Shown here piece after piece: positions 53,806-64,000 of a DNA stretch of 64,000 bases (position 1 is the stretch's first letter; each line of letters starts with the position of its first letter). Where the stretch lies: contig OZ024824.1 in NCBI GenBank assembly GCA_964016985.1, positions 118,502,951 through 118,566,950 of the forward strand. The letters run 5' to 3'. Below the pieces are notes generated by a model. The model saw only the letters and a list, made by a program, of their open reading frames with translations, had not been told where the DNA came from and did no database searches. The translations under genes and the position numbers were made by a program. The stretch comes from Anodontia alba. Taxonomy: Eukaryota; Mollusca; Bivalvia; Lucinida; Lucinidae.

Positions 53806-56800
53806 GTGTCTCCTAGATCAAACAATCGGCGCTGGAATTTACCACCTTGTCGATATTGCAATGGCAGCCACTGGAGTGACGAATGCTTAAAATATGTAAC
53901 GGCAGAAAGTAGAAAGCAGAGGATCAGAGGGTGCTGTATTCTATGTCTTAAGCCGGGGCATAGAACTAGGGAATGTGGAGTATCGAAAACCTGTTTCTAC
54001 TGTAGAGAACTTAATAGTCACCACCGGAGTCTTTGTCCAGAAAGGTTTGGTATGCAGCAAAGAGAGTCAATTCAGATGGCAGAGGAGCTACAGGAATATG
54101 GAGCCGTAGGTGGAACAGAAGCAGAAAATGTTCTAGTATCCTCTGGAGAGATGGTCCTTATGCAAACGGCTAAAACTCACATACGGAATCCTATCAATGG
54201 TTCAAGAGAAAATGTCAGACTGCTGTTGGACTCGGGAAGTCAAAGGACTTACATTACTGAAGCATTAGCAAGAAGACTTAACCTGAAAATGGGGGAGGTA
54301 AACGAAATAACACTCGTTACCTTTGGTTCTGAAAAACCTAAAACCATCAGAACACCAACTACAGTATTAGATATAGAACTGAAAGATGGCAGCACTCTGA
54401 AGATCAATGCAAATATAGTGCCAAACATAACAGGGTCAATTCAAAGACGTCCTATCAATCTAAAGAGCCTACAAAACTGGGATTATCTATGGAAAGAATC
54501 CGTTCTAGCAGATACGTTACCCAATGAGAGAGAAAGCTCAACTATTGAACTTCTTATTGGGAATGATTACTACCTGGATCTGATATTACCACAAAAAATT
54601 GAAATCCAAAGAGGGCTTTACATGCTGGGCTCTAAACTTGGTTGGATTTTGGCGGGACGCACTTCCGACTCCTTTAATGAAATGACAGAACCAAGTTTGC
54701 TGATACTGACATATGGTTCAGAAATACGAAAGGAAACTAATCTACTCACAGAAGCCGACAAATCGCTCCCCTTGAAACCAAATCTGGAAGACTTCTGGAG
54801 ATTGGAATCTATAGGCATTCAAGATTACTCAGAAGAATCTTGTGACAAAGAGGTTTTGCACACCTTCAAAGATACATTACGGTATGAAAACGGAAGGTAC
54901 AAGGTCACATGGCCATGGAAAAGGGAGAAATCAGACTTACCAGACAACTATACATTGGCCCTTGGAAGGCTTAAGTCACTTATTAACCGAATGAAAGCCA
55001 ACCCCAACATCATCAAACAATACAATGAAATCATAGAAGAACAGCTCAAGAGGGGTATAATTGAAAAGGTCAGCTATGAAACAAACAATGTAGTCAAGCA
55101 TTACATACCTCACCACCCGGTAATTAATCCGACAAAGACGACAACAAAAATGAGAATAGTTTACGATGCTTCTGCTAAAACGAAACATGGAAAAAAGAGC
55201 CTTAATGAATGTTTATACAGAGGTCCTGTAATGCTACAAGACTTGACAGGAATCCTTCTTCGCTTCAGACTTCATAAGAATGCCTTGGTCGCTGATATAG
55301 AGAAAGCATTTTTACAAATAGGACTTATAAATGATGCCAAAGATGTAACAAGGTTTTTCTGGTTGAAAAACAAGGATATACTGAACACTGAAAACAACAC
55401 ACAAGTGTACCGGTTTTGCAGAGTGCCATTTGGAATAATCTCAAGTACTTTTCTCCTGGCTGCCACGCTAGAACATCATCTTTCTCAATATAACAGTACC
55501 ACAGCAAAGAAAATAAGAGAAAACATATACGTGGATAATGTAATTACTGGAACAGACTCTGTCAATCATGCTACAAATTTTTACACGGAGTCAAAGCAGA
55601 TTTTCCGGAATGCGTCCATGAATCTTCGTGACTTGATGTCCAACAATGAGCAAATACTCACAGAAATCCCAACAAATGACAGATCTAATGAAGAGAAAAT
55701 AAAAGTATTAGGTCTCACATGGTATGCAAAAGATGATCAGTTTTCTATACCATTCAACACTATTGCAAACACCCTGTCATGCCTCACAAAAAGGGTAGTA
55801 CTCAAACAAATTGCATCTGTTTATGATCCACTCGGATTATATAGTCCAGTGATTCTGAAGGGCAAGCTCTTCTTACAGACATTGTGGAACCAGAAGTTTT
55901 CATGGGATGATAAGCTGACCCTTCAGCATGCACAAGAATGGAACTCAATAAAATCAGATCTGGATGAGCTCAAAAGATGTAAATTTCCAAGATTCATTGG
56001 ATTTGACACCAAATGCAACATTACCTACCGGCTTCTGACATTCTGTGATGCGTCACAGTACGCTTACGCAGCAGCGGTGTACCTTCATCAGGAGTACAAA
56101 CACAACCGAAAAGTTGATCTAGTTTTTTCGAAAACGCGACTTGTACCAAACAAAAGGATCAGCATTCCACGACTAGAGCTTCTAGCAGCACTTATCGGTA
56201 CTAGATGTATGACATATGTTGAGAAAGAACTGAAATTATCGGTCATCCAGCAAACAATATGGTTGGATTCGCAGTGTGTATTAGGTTGGATTGAAAGTAA
56301 AAAATCTCTGGCCACCTTTGTAGAAAACAGGGTAAAAGAAATAAAGAGAAATAAAGACATTGAATTTCATTATATTTCCACTAAAGAAAATCCAGCCGAC
56401 ATTGCAAGCAGAGGAATGTCTACAAAGGAAATACAATTTAACAGATTATGGTGGAATGGCCCAGATTGGCTATTGAATCGTAGCAACGAATGGCCAGTTT
56501 GGAAGTATGACAAACAAAATAGAGACCTTATAACCGAACTTGAGTCTGAATATAAGAAAACAAATGTAATGTATGAGGCTAAGCTTGTGGCAGAGGAGGG
56601 GAACTCCTTATGCTCTCCATTTGGACTTGATGTGAATAGATTTTCATCTTTGACAAGATTGTTAAGGGTAACAGCACTCGCTGATAAGTTTGTTGCAAAA
56701 CTGAGGAAACAAGCAAATGCGAATTATCCTCTTGATGCTTCAGACATTGAAAAGGCCGAGAAACTTTGGATAGAGTATATTCAGAAACAATATTATGACA

Positions 56801-57516
56801 ACGTCATTGATGCAGTCTTGAAGAATAAAACAAATAATTTGACATCCCAGCTTGGTATTTATGTAGACACAAACGGTCTGCTAAGGTGCAGTGGAAGGTT
56901 GAAACATGCCGATATCTGTGAAGGAGCTAGGAAGCCATTACTTCTACCAAGGCAACATAGATACATGGATTTGGTTATTGAAAAGTATCACCGAAGCCAA
57001 TTACATACTGGGACAGCCCAAACATTAGCATCGCTAAGGCAAAGGTTTTGGATACCCCATGGAAGATCAGTAGTAAAGAAAGTTTTAGGCCAGTGTACAA
57101 TATGTCGTCGATATGAAGGAGGGCCATATAAGATGCCCCTGATGCCACCATTTCCTAGTGAACGGGTCACAGAAGCTGTACCATTTACTTTCACAGGAAT
57201 AGACTACTGTGGACCGCTGTTCATTAAATCAAAACCAGAGACAAGCAAGGTATGGATATGTCTATTTACATGCCTGGTTACAAGGGCAGTTCATCTTGAG
57301 CTAATACACAGCATGACAACGGAAGACTTCCTGTTGGGACTTAGACGGTTTTTAGCAAGCCGTGGTAAACCGCGTGAAATTATATCTGACAATGCAGGAC
57401 AATTTAAACTTGCGTCAGAGACTGTAAGAAAACTATGGGAACAAATCTTAACACATTCTGATGTTATCTCCTATGTAGCCAATGAAAATATCAACTGGAG
57501 ATTTATTGTGGAATAA
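53806..57516 (+). pseudogene. BEL/Pao gag zinc knuckles and pol (protease, RT, RNase H, integrase N-part)
   Basis: Begins with Cys-rich knuckles (CRYCNGSHWSDEC, CILCLKPGHRTREC, CFYCRELNSHHRSLC). Aspartic protease: LLLDSGSQRTYI, Asp near residue 142. RT: RIVYDASAKT, VADIEKAFLQIGL, FCRVPFGIISS and the box YVDN (575-578), where YVDD is common in RTs. RNase H: TFCDASQYAYAAAV (Asp about 748), PRLELLAAL, WLDSQC, NPADIASRG. Integrase: H2C2-like zinc motif with LHTG and CTICRRYEG, then catalytic Asp in GIDYCGPL (about 1133) and IISDNAGQF. The frame stops at TAA 57514-57516, in phase with the rest of integrase, where family members have a sense codon. Confidence 0.93.
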
Positions 57517-58026
57517 GCACCCTGGATGGGGGGATTTTATGAAAGACTTATCCGGCTTCTGAAGAGATCTCTTCGAAAAACAATAGGCAGGTTATGTTTG
57601 TCTAATGAGCAGCTTCTGACAATTTTGAAAGAAACAGAAGCTGTCCTGAATTCAAGGCCTCTAGTTTATATTGGAGATGACATTCATTCAACCATAGCAT
57701 TAACTCCTGCACATTTTCTGACTCTAAATCCCAGAATAGGAATTCCAAATTTTGAACAAATCAATGCAGATGATCAAGATTATAATCCAGAAATGAGCTC
57801 AGCAGAAAGGCTCCTACGTAAATGGAACAAAGGTCTTAAGATTTTGAATCAATTCTGGAAATCATGGAGAGACGATTACTTATTAAGCCTAAGAGAAAGG
57901 ACCCAGGTGAAGATGAAAGAATCTAGGTCTAAATCAAAGTTTTTACCTTCACTTGGAGATGTGGTGCTGTTAAAGGATGACCTACCCAGAGGGAAGTGGA
58001 GGATAGGGAAATTACACAACTCATAA
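57517..58026 (+). pseudogene. BEL/Pao integrase C-part and DUF5641-like start
   Basis: In-frame continuation beyond the TAA: GGFYERLIRLLKRSL holds the third catalytic acid (Glu). Then VLNSRPLVYIGDD, LTPAHFL, FWKSWRDDYLLSLRER and LGDVVLLKDDLPRGKW, typical of the Pao integrase tail (DUF5641). The frame ends at 58026 just after WRIG, where the expected continuation is in another frame. Confidence 0.88.
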
Positions 58027-58277
58027 TAAGTAGGGATGGTGAAGTACGATCGGCCAAAGTTCTCCTTCCCTCACAGAAGTTGATAGGTCGACCTCTGAAT
58101 CTCCTATTTCCTATTGAATGCCCAACAGAAGGACGCCAACCAGCAGATAAAGATACTGCAAATGATACAACAACAAATAAGGGACAATCTGATGAGCACA
58201 AGTCTATAACCCGGCCCAGACAAGAAGCTGCCACTAAAGCGTTACAAAGGATAAGACAGCAGTTATCTGATTACTAA
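58003..58277 (+). pseudogene. BEL/Pao pol C-terminus, shifted frame
   Basis: The final pol segment has RDGEVRSAKVLLPS and IGRPLNLLFPIE, the usual end of the DUF5641 domain, followed by a polar tail to the TAA at 58275. A single-base loss near 58010 separates it from the preceding frame. Confidence 0.85.
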
Positions 58278-58284
58278 TCTGCTC

Positions 58285-58294
58285 GCGGTGGGAG
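58285..58294 (+). other. Polypurine tract
   Basis: GCGGTGGGAG directly precedes the 3' LTR, the position used to prime plus-strand synthesis. Short, with one T. Confidence 0.6.
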
Positions 58295-58659
58295 TGTCAC
58301 GGAGTTACCGTGAATGTATCTGAGTTATTCATATTTATGTAAGATTTAAATCAGTATACTTTCTATATACTTTTTAATGTGTAACTATGATGTCATGACG
58401 TCAACTAACGTAACGTTTAATGACGTAACGTCAATAAAATGCTAGTGACATTAGCAACAAGAATCAGGATACAGTGAACAGACAGAACATGGAAACAGAG
58501 ACATTTTATTAACATTCAAGCCGTGGCCACACAGATATTTTATTAACATTCAAGCCGTGGCCACACGGACTTGAGAGACGTAGTATTATTCTGTGGCTAA
58601 ATTGTATTTATCAGTAGAAATAAATAATATCTTCAGGAATTGTGTATCTTTCCGCCACA
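58295..58659 (+). repeat. 3' LTR
   Basis: 365 bp. Differences from the 5' LTR: C to T in AATCAGCATAC, T to A in TTATTATCATT, G to T in GTGGCGAAA, A to G in TTTCCACCACA. Followed by the target duplication CCACC. Confidence 0.95.
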
Positions 58660-58729
58660 CCACCATATTATCTGGATGGCAACATGACTAAAATCCTTTA
58701 AATGTTTACAAAGCAAACACAACTTTTAC

Positions 58730-58914
58730 CTGTTTTTGGTTTTTGCTACTTCTAATTTATGTTCTTCAACAGTTTTCTGAAGCATAAAAATCTCTTTTGA
58801 ATGTTCTTCCTTGGAGGACTGAAGCTCTGTTTGTATTTCACAGATAGTCTTATTGGCACTGTCTAATTCATGCAGTTTCTCTTTTAACTGTACTTCTAGC
58901 ATAGCTTTACTTTC
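58730..58914 (-). CDS. Coiled-coil gene, exon 1 of those seen
   Basis: Acceptor TTTTATTCAG, donor GTAAAA. 61 codons plus two bases: starts ESKAMLEVQLKEKLHELD and ends VEEHKLEVAKTKN plus AG, completed to Arg in the next exon. Heptad-like Leu/Ile/Val spacing throughout. The BEL/Pao element ends 70 bp downstream in the intron. The acceptor shows the gene continues upstream, to the right, but no further exon was recognised before 64000. Confidence 0.83.
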
Positions 58915-58934
58915 CTGAATAAAACATGAAACAA

Positions 58935-59420
58935 GTATACCCCGCCATTATCATGTGGTGGGCAGATAACTCTAACAAAAGTTGACATAATTTGTCCATT
59001 TGCAATCCCAAACCAGATCTCCATAATATCAATGCACATACCAATTTTGGTGAAAATCCATTGATATTTACTCATTATCATCTGGAAATGAAAATATGGC
59101 ATGTTGTTGGCAGATAACTCTATCAAAAAACTGATGAAATTTGTCCATTTGCAATCCAAAACCAGATGATCACAATATCAATGCACATACCTCAATGCAC
59201 ATACCAAGTTTAGTGAAAATCAACTGATATTTACTCAATTCATTGTACGGAACTGACAATACTCAGGTGTGGCGAGCAGATAACTGTCAAAAACTGACTA
59301 AATTTTCCAATTAGCAATCCTAAATTAGATCTCAACATTATTTGCACATACCAAGTTTGGTGAAAATCCATTGACATTTACTCAAGTTATTGTCCAGAGT
59401 GAACTGGTGAAGTTTTAAGA
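58935..59420 (+). repeat. Tandem repeat element, family F, partial copy
   Basis: Begins GTATACCCCGCCATTATCATGTGG, then three units with CAATCCCAAACCAGATCT, ATCAATGCACATACC and GGTGAAAATCCATTGA. The tail is missing. Confidence 0.75.
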
Positions 59421-59527
59421 TTCTAGGCCCTACAACTGTATCCACAGAGGAGTGAATAGGTTGATGCATGACTACCAAATGGGTGACTATGTCTCTTACC
59501 ACAAGCCTGCTAGACAAAAAAGCTGTC

Positions 59528-59812
59528 TTGTTTGTGTTGAGGTTTTATGGCCAGTCAACCCAATGGTGTCATGTTGAGCGCAGTCAGTTTACCTTACCAA
59601 ACATTTACTGGACAGGCTTGGTCCTCTAAGCAGTTCTTTCACCAGAAACTGTTAACTGCCCTTCTTGAATCATCGGAAGGGAGAGAATGACCTTAGAAAA
59701 TATTTCATGATCAAATCTCCATGAAAAAATTGCCGACCTGGTGGGGGTAGAAACAGCAACCTCCCGATCACCAGTTGAACGTGCATCCAACTGAGCCACT
59801 AAGGACGGCACG
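59528..59812 (-). mobile_element. SINE family 1, full but diverged copy 7
   Basis: Flanked by AAAAAGCTGTC (59517-59527 and 59813-59823). Head on the minus strand with a decayed B box; an internal deletion shortens the body near 59630. Confidence 0.87.
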
Positions 59813-59823
59813 AAAAAGCTGTC

Positions 59824-61340
59824 ATGATGAATCTAGCTAATTCAGTTAAACACAAGTTCTAAGGAAACATGCTTTTACCAAATTATCTTAGCTCTTAGTA
59901 AACAAAACATAGGCCAGAGACAATATATAGATTAATAATTGTACCAGGACAATTTCACAAAATGTGCCCATACATCAAGTATGGTCAGCCAAGGCCATAC
60001 AGTAAACAAGAAATGTACTGGAGAATTTTCTACAATGTAGGTCAGCTTTTCAGACAGAGGTCACTGTGACTAACTTATGGTGCATTATACAATGCAGATT
60101 GTATTTTGCTTGGAACCACTGAACCCATCTGGTATCTTGGAAAATCATGTATCACTTTTAAACACAGATGCTAGTAGATGCAGTCCTGTAAACTACATTG
60201 TTGTTAATTAAAAGTCCTAATAAAACAAGGTCCTGCACTTTGTTCTTTTATTTGTTCTTTGTTCCCAAGGGCAAACTTTACAAATTTTGTAAATCTAATG
60301 ATGAATTTAGCTACACTAGACTATATAGGCTACATGGCCAGTAAACATGACCACTATGCTTTTGACATCTTTCAGGAAGTCATTTTTTGCTCTGTGCTTT
60401 AAACAGAAGAGGTAAATTTGCAAACTTTTGTCATGATTTAATGCAAAACCATTTGTTGTAACTACCTATGCACAAAAAGTTTTATTCTAGTCAGTGGTTT
60501 TTAAAAAATCCAATATTTACACTTTTTCCCATTGCAAAAATGAATGCAAATTATGCAGAAATTTGTAGGGTAGGTAACTTGTAGGCAGATTTTCAACAAG
60601 TTCTGCTTGTTCAACTTTTCTGAAATTTTCACAAAATTGTTGTGAAACATCAATAATTCAAATTCAGCAAAGAAAAGTAAAAAATATTAACTAAGATAAA
60701 AATTCCCAAAAATCACTTTACTATAGAAATTGCATAGGTCAGACCAATTTTTGGTGATAAACTTAATTTTAGGGTACATATTTGAGAACAAAACACAGAA
60801 ACAGAAGACAAATGATTTCTGATAAGATACAGTCAATCAGAACAAAATATTTTCATTTAAGATAAAACGCCAAGCAAAAAACTTCTTTTCGAGAGATGTC
60901 AAAAGGACAGTAGGCAAAGATTTTTATAGAGCACCCACAAATGCAGAGCTTTAGAAACTGTATCTTGGACAGAGAATTATCTGGCAGAATTATTTTCAGA
61001 GGAATTATCTTTGTAAAGATGGGTGCATTAACATTCCACAAATCAACACAAGACATCATACATGGTGTCACACGACCAAGAGCTCCAACCTCCACTTATG
61101 AAAGAATTATGGTGTATATTATCACCTTAAATATGAGTCCTGGTAATACTTTAAAATTGAAAATTCTGATTTTCAGTGTTAGCTCTATAATGCTTTTCAG
61201 TGCATTTGCAGCATCTATAGAAAGAGTGCTATACAGTTTCCATTGAAAGACTATTAAACTGATGAACATGACAACATGCTATTCATCACAATATCATTTA
61301 AAGGTCTCCAGATGTGAAGGTTTCATAAGTGAATGTAGAC
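59824..61340. other. Intron or intergenic sequence, no gene recognised
   Basis: AT-rich. Short ORFs at 60853-61246 on both strands have no recognisable domain and no paired splice sites. Confidence 0.45.
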
Positions 61341-61342
61341 GA

Positions 61343-64000
61343 CTAGAGGCCCAAGTGGGCCAGAAATCGCTCACCTGGATTAGGCTGATCATGATATGTT
61401 ACATTGTGCCATGGTGGCCATCTTGGCTATCAGATCAGATTGCCTTTAGCAATTCAGAATCTGATGTTGTTTGAAGAGTTTCAAGATTGCCACTATGGCC
61501 GCCATCTTTGGATACTGGAAATGAATGATTCAGCAATTCTGAATCTCCATTCCACCCCAATGCCTCTCATCAAGTTTCAGCTCAGTCTGACTTACTGTTT
61601 GGGAGGAGATGTGATTTGAAGAATTTCAAGATGGTGGCCATCTTGGACATTGGAACAGAAGGATTTTAGCAATTCTGAATTTCCGTATCACCCCAATGCC
61701 TCCCATCATGTTTAAGCTCAACCCTTCTGTAGCAGATGTGATTTGAAGATTTTCAAGATGGCTGCCATGGTGGCCATCTTGGATATCAGAACACAATCAT
61801 TTTAGCAATTCTAAATCTCCATGCTGCCCCAATGACTTCCATCAAGTTTCCCCTTCATCCAACTTACTGTTCGGGAGCAGATAACAATTGAAGACTTACA
61901 AGAAAGCCGGAGGAGATGTTGTTCGAAGATTTTCAAGAAGACTGACAATTTTAGCAATTCTGAATCTCTATGTCGCTTCAATGCCTCCAATCAAGTTATG
62001 ACTCAATCAGACCTATGGGTTGGGAGATGTTGTTTGAAGAATTTCAAGATGGCCACCATGGCGGCCATCTTGGATATCTGAATGGGAAGGATTTTAGCAA
62101 TTCTGAATCTCTGTGTCACTGTGATGCTCCCAATCAAGTTTTTGGCTCAATCCAACTTATGGTTTGGGAGGAGATGTCATTTGAACTATTTCAAGATGGC
62201 GTCCAGCTTGGATATGGGAACAAAATGATCTTAGCAATTCTGAGTCTCTATAACTCTCCAAGCCTCCAATCAAGTTTCAGTTCAATTTGACTTATTGTTT
62301 GGGATTAGATGTCGTTTGAAGAATTTCAAGATGGCCGCCATGGAGGCCATCTTGGATATCTGAACAGAACGATTTTAGCAATTCTGAATCTCTGTGTCAC
62401 TGTGATGCTTCCCATCAAGTTTTGGCTCAATCCAACTTTTGGTTTGGAAGGAGATGTCGTTTAAAAAATTTCAAGATGGCCGCTGGCGGCCATCTTGGAT
62501 ATCGGAACAGAATAATCTTAGCAAATCAGAATCTCTTTGTCACTCTAATGACTCCCATAAAGTTTCGGCTGAATCTGACTTATGGTTTTGGAGGAGATAT
62601 CGTTTGAAGAATCGGCCATCTTGGATATCGGGACAGAACAATTTTAGCAATTCTGAATCTCCGTGTCACTGTGATGCATCCCATCAAGTTTTGGCTCAAT
62701 CCAACTTACAGTTTGGGAGGAGATGTCATTTGAAGAATTTCAAGCTGGCCGCCATGGATATCGGAACTGAACAATCTTAGCAATTCTGTATCTCTATGTT
62801 GCTCCGATGCCTCCCATAAAGTTTGGGCACAATCTGACCTATGGTTTTGGAGGAGATATCGTTTGAAGAATTTCAAGATAGCCACTGTGGTGGCGATCTT
62901 GGATATCAAAAAGGAACAATTTTACCAATTCTGAATCTTTGACAACTGTCACTGTGATGCCTCCCATCAAGTTTTGACTCAATCTCACATAAGCTTTGGG
63001 AGGAGATGTTGCTTGAAGAATATCAAGATGGCCGCCATGGCAGCCATCTTGGATTTGGGAATGGAATGATTTTAGCAATTCTGAATCTCTGTGCCACTGT
63101 GATGCCTCTCATCAAGTTTCAGCTCACTGGGACTTAGGGTTTAGGAGGAGAAGTCGTTTGAAGAATTTCAAGATGGCCGCCCTGGCAGCCATTTTGGATA
63201 TCGGAATGGAACAATTTTAGCAATTTTGAATCTCTGTGTCACTGTGATACCTCCCATCCCCATGGCGGCCATTTTGATATCAGAACGGAACAATTTTAGC
63301 AATTTTGAATCTCTGTTTGACTATAGTGCCTCCCATCAAGTTTCAGCTCAATCGGATTTAGGGTTTGGGGCGTGATGTCTTTTGAAGAATTTCAAGATGG
63401 CCGCCATCTTAAATATCGGAATGGAACAATTTTAGCAATTTGGAATCTCTGTGTCATTGTGATGCTTCCCATCAAGTTTCAGCTCAGACTTAGGGTTTAG
63501 GAGGAGATATTCTTTGAAGGATTTCAAGATGGCCATCTTGGATATGGGAACGGAAGGATTTTAGCACTTTTGAATCTCTGTGTCACTGTGATGCTTCCCA
63601 TCAAATTTCAGCTCAATCCGACTTAGGGTATAGGAGGAGATGTTGTTTGAAGAATTTCAAGATGCACCCCCCCCCCTCCCTTCCCCCCCGGCAGCCATTT
63701 TGGATATCAGAACGGAACGATTTTAGCAATTTTGAATCTCTGTGTCACTGTGATGCCACCCATCAAGTTTCAACTCAATTGGACAGGGTTTGGGAGGAGA
63801 TGTCTTTTGAAGAATTTCAAGATGGCCACTGTGGCGGCCATCTTGGATATCGGAATGGAACGATTTTAGCAATTTGAATCTCTGTGTCACTATGATGTCT
63901 CCCATCAAGCTTCAGCTCAATGGGACTTTAAGAGGAGATGTTGTTTGAAGAATTTCAAGACGGCGGCCATCTTGGATATCGGAACGGAACGATTTTAGCA
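61343..64000 (+). repeat. Tandem-repeat-core element, family M (continues past the window)
   Basis: Perfect head hairpin GGCCC-AAGT-GGGCC (61348-61361), then CGCTCACCTGG. About 18 units of roughly 145-155 bp with CAAGATGGCCGCCATGGCGG, ATCTTGGATATCGGAACG, GATTTTAGCAATTCTGAATC, GTGTCACTGTGATGCCTCCC, ATCAAGTTTCAGCTCAATC and GGGAGGAGATGTCGTTTGAAG. It shares the skeleton of families B and E. The tail lies beyond 64000. A C-rich insertion sits at 63666-63689. Confidence 0.88.

Larger units (their letters stand above)
52280..58659 (+). mobile_element. BEL/Pao LTR retrotransposon
   Basis: 6380 bp, bounded by 365-bp LTRs starting TG and ending CA, with a 5-bp target duplication CCACC (52275-52279 and 58660-58664). 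It carries a primer-binding site, a purine-rich tract, gag and pol. Gene order protease, RT, RNase H, integrase and the style of the gag (DUF1759-like) place it in BEL/Pao. No envelope-like ORF follows integrase. At least four breaks disrupt the coding frames. It sits 70 bp from exon 1 of the coiled-coil gene, in the same intron as many other repeats and antisense to the gene. Confidence 0.95.
10921..58914 (-). other. Host gene locus: partial coiled-coil protein gene, seven exons
   Basis: Seven minus-strand exons chain without a phase conflict: phases at the six junctions are 2, 1, 0, 0, 0 and 2. Together they are 759 bp or 253 codons, contain no stop and no proline, and are rich in Glu, Lys, Gln, Leu and Asn with repeated hydrophobic spacing, as in a continuous parallel coiled coil. 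Introns run from about 1.1 kb to 19 kb and are filled with the repeats listed here. The gene extends beyond the right edge, and further 3' exons were not recognised left of 10921. I do not recognise the family: long coiled-coil proteins of the centrosome, Golgi or cytoskeleton would all look like this. Confidence 0.75.

Noticed and set aside
1..64000. Hammerhead ribozyme cores in the short tandem arrays
   Set aside because: CTGATGA-like strings (for example near 26658, 49787, 58192, 59117) lack a GAAA partner and flanking stems at the right spacing.
1..64000. CRISPR arrays, bacterial operons or phage genes
   Set aside because: Repeat units are too long, have no uniform spacers, and the coding content is eukaryotic retroelements and spliced exons.

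Overview
The window looks like an intron-rich, repeat-rich piece of a bivalve mollusc nuclear genome. That assignment is an inference from low GC, very dense short tandem arrays, tRNA-headed SINEs, and DIRS, BEL/Pao and RTE-like retroelements; no single marker proves it. No prokaryotic gene organisation, CRISPR array or rRNA gene was seen.

The only host gene I can support lies on the minus strand. Seven short exons (58914-58730, 39487-39420, 35037-34976, 33708-33592, 29249-29145, 22909-22806, 11038-10921) have consensus-like splice sites and join in a single consistent reading phase. They give 253 codons with no proline and a heptad-like, Glu/Lys/Gln/Leu-rich composition. This is a fragment of a long coiled-coil protein whose ends lie outside the window or were not found. 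Nearly everything else is intronic or flanking repeat.

Three autonomous-type retroelements are present. (1) A DIRS-type tyrosine-recombinase element at 3323-9467 (minus) has gag, RT/RNase H and recombinase ORFs, inverted terminal repeats and an exact internal complementary region. (2) An RTE-like LINE at about 12400-15888 (minus) has an endonuclease, an RT and a PHD-like finger; it is broken by a frameshift, a nonsense codon and loss of an endonuclease Asn. (3) A BEL/Pao LTR element at 52280-58659 (plus) has 365-bp LTRs differing at 4 sites and a 5-bp target duplication, but several broken reading frames.

Smaller elements include seven copies of one tRNA-derived SINE family, each with recognisable target duplications; three other tRNA-like sequences; a 1248-bp hAT-like element with an 8-bp duplication; a TTAA-flanked inverted-repeat element; a palindromic 248-bp MITE; and paired hairpin elements.

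The dominant component is a set of elements whose cores are tandem arrays of about 130-180-bp units. Many begin with a short hairpin (for example GGGCC-ATGAT-GGCCC) followed by CTCACCTGAG, and end with a GGAC-rich tract, a second hairpin built on CTCACC...GGTGAG, and CTAA. Both hairpins vary between copies with compensating base changes. The cores of several of these elements share a common skeleton. This is the most interesting system in the window. Other notable signals are YY1-like motifs (CAAGATGGCGGC) in one array, RFX X-box-like palindromes in another, and a 181-bp homogeneous array at 40600-41960.
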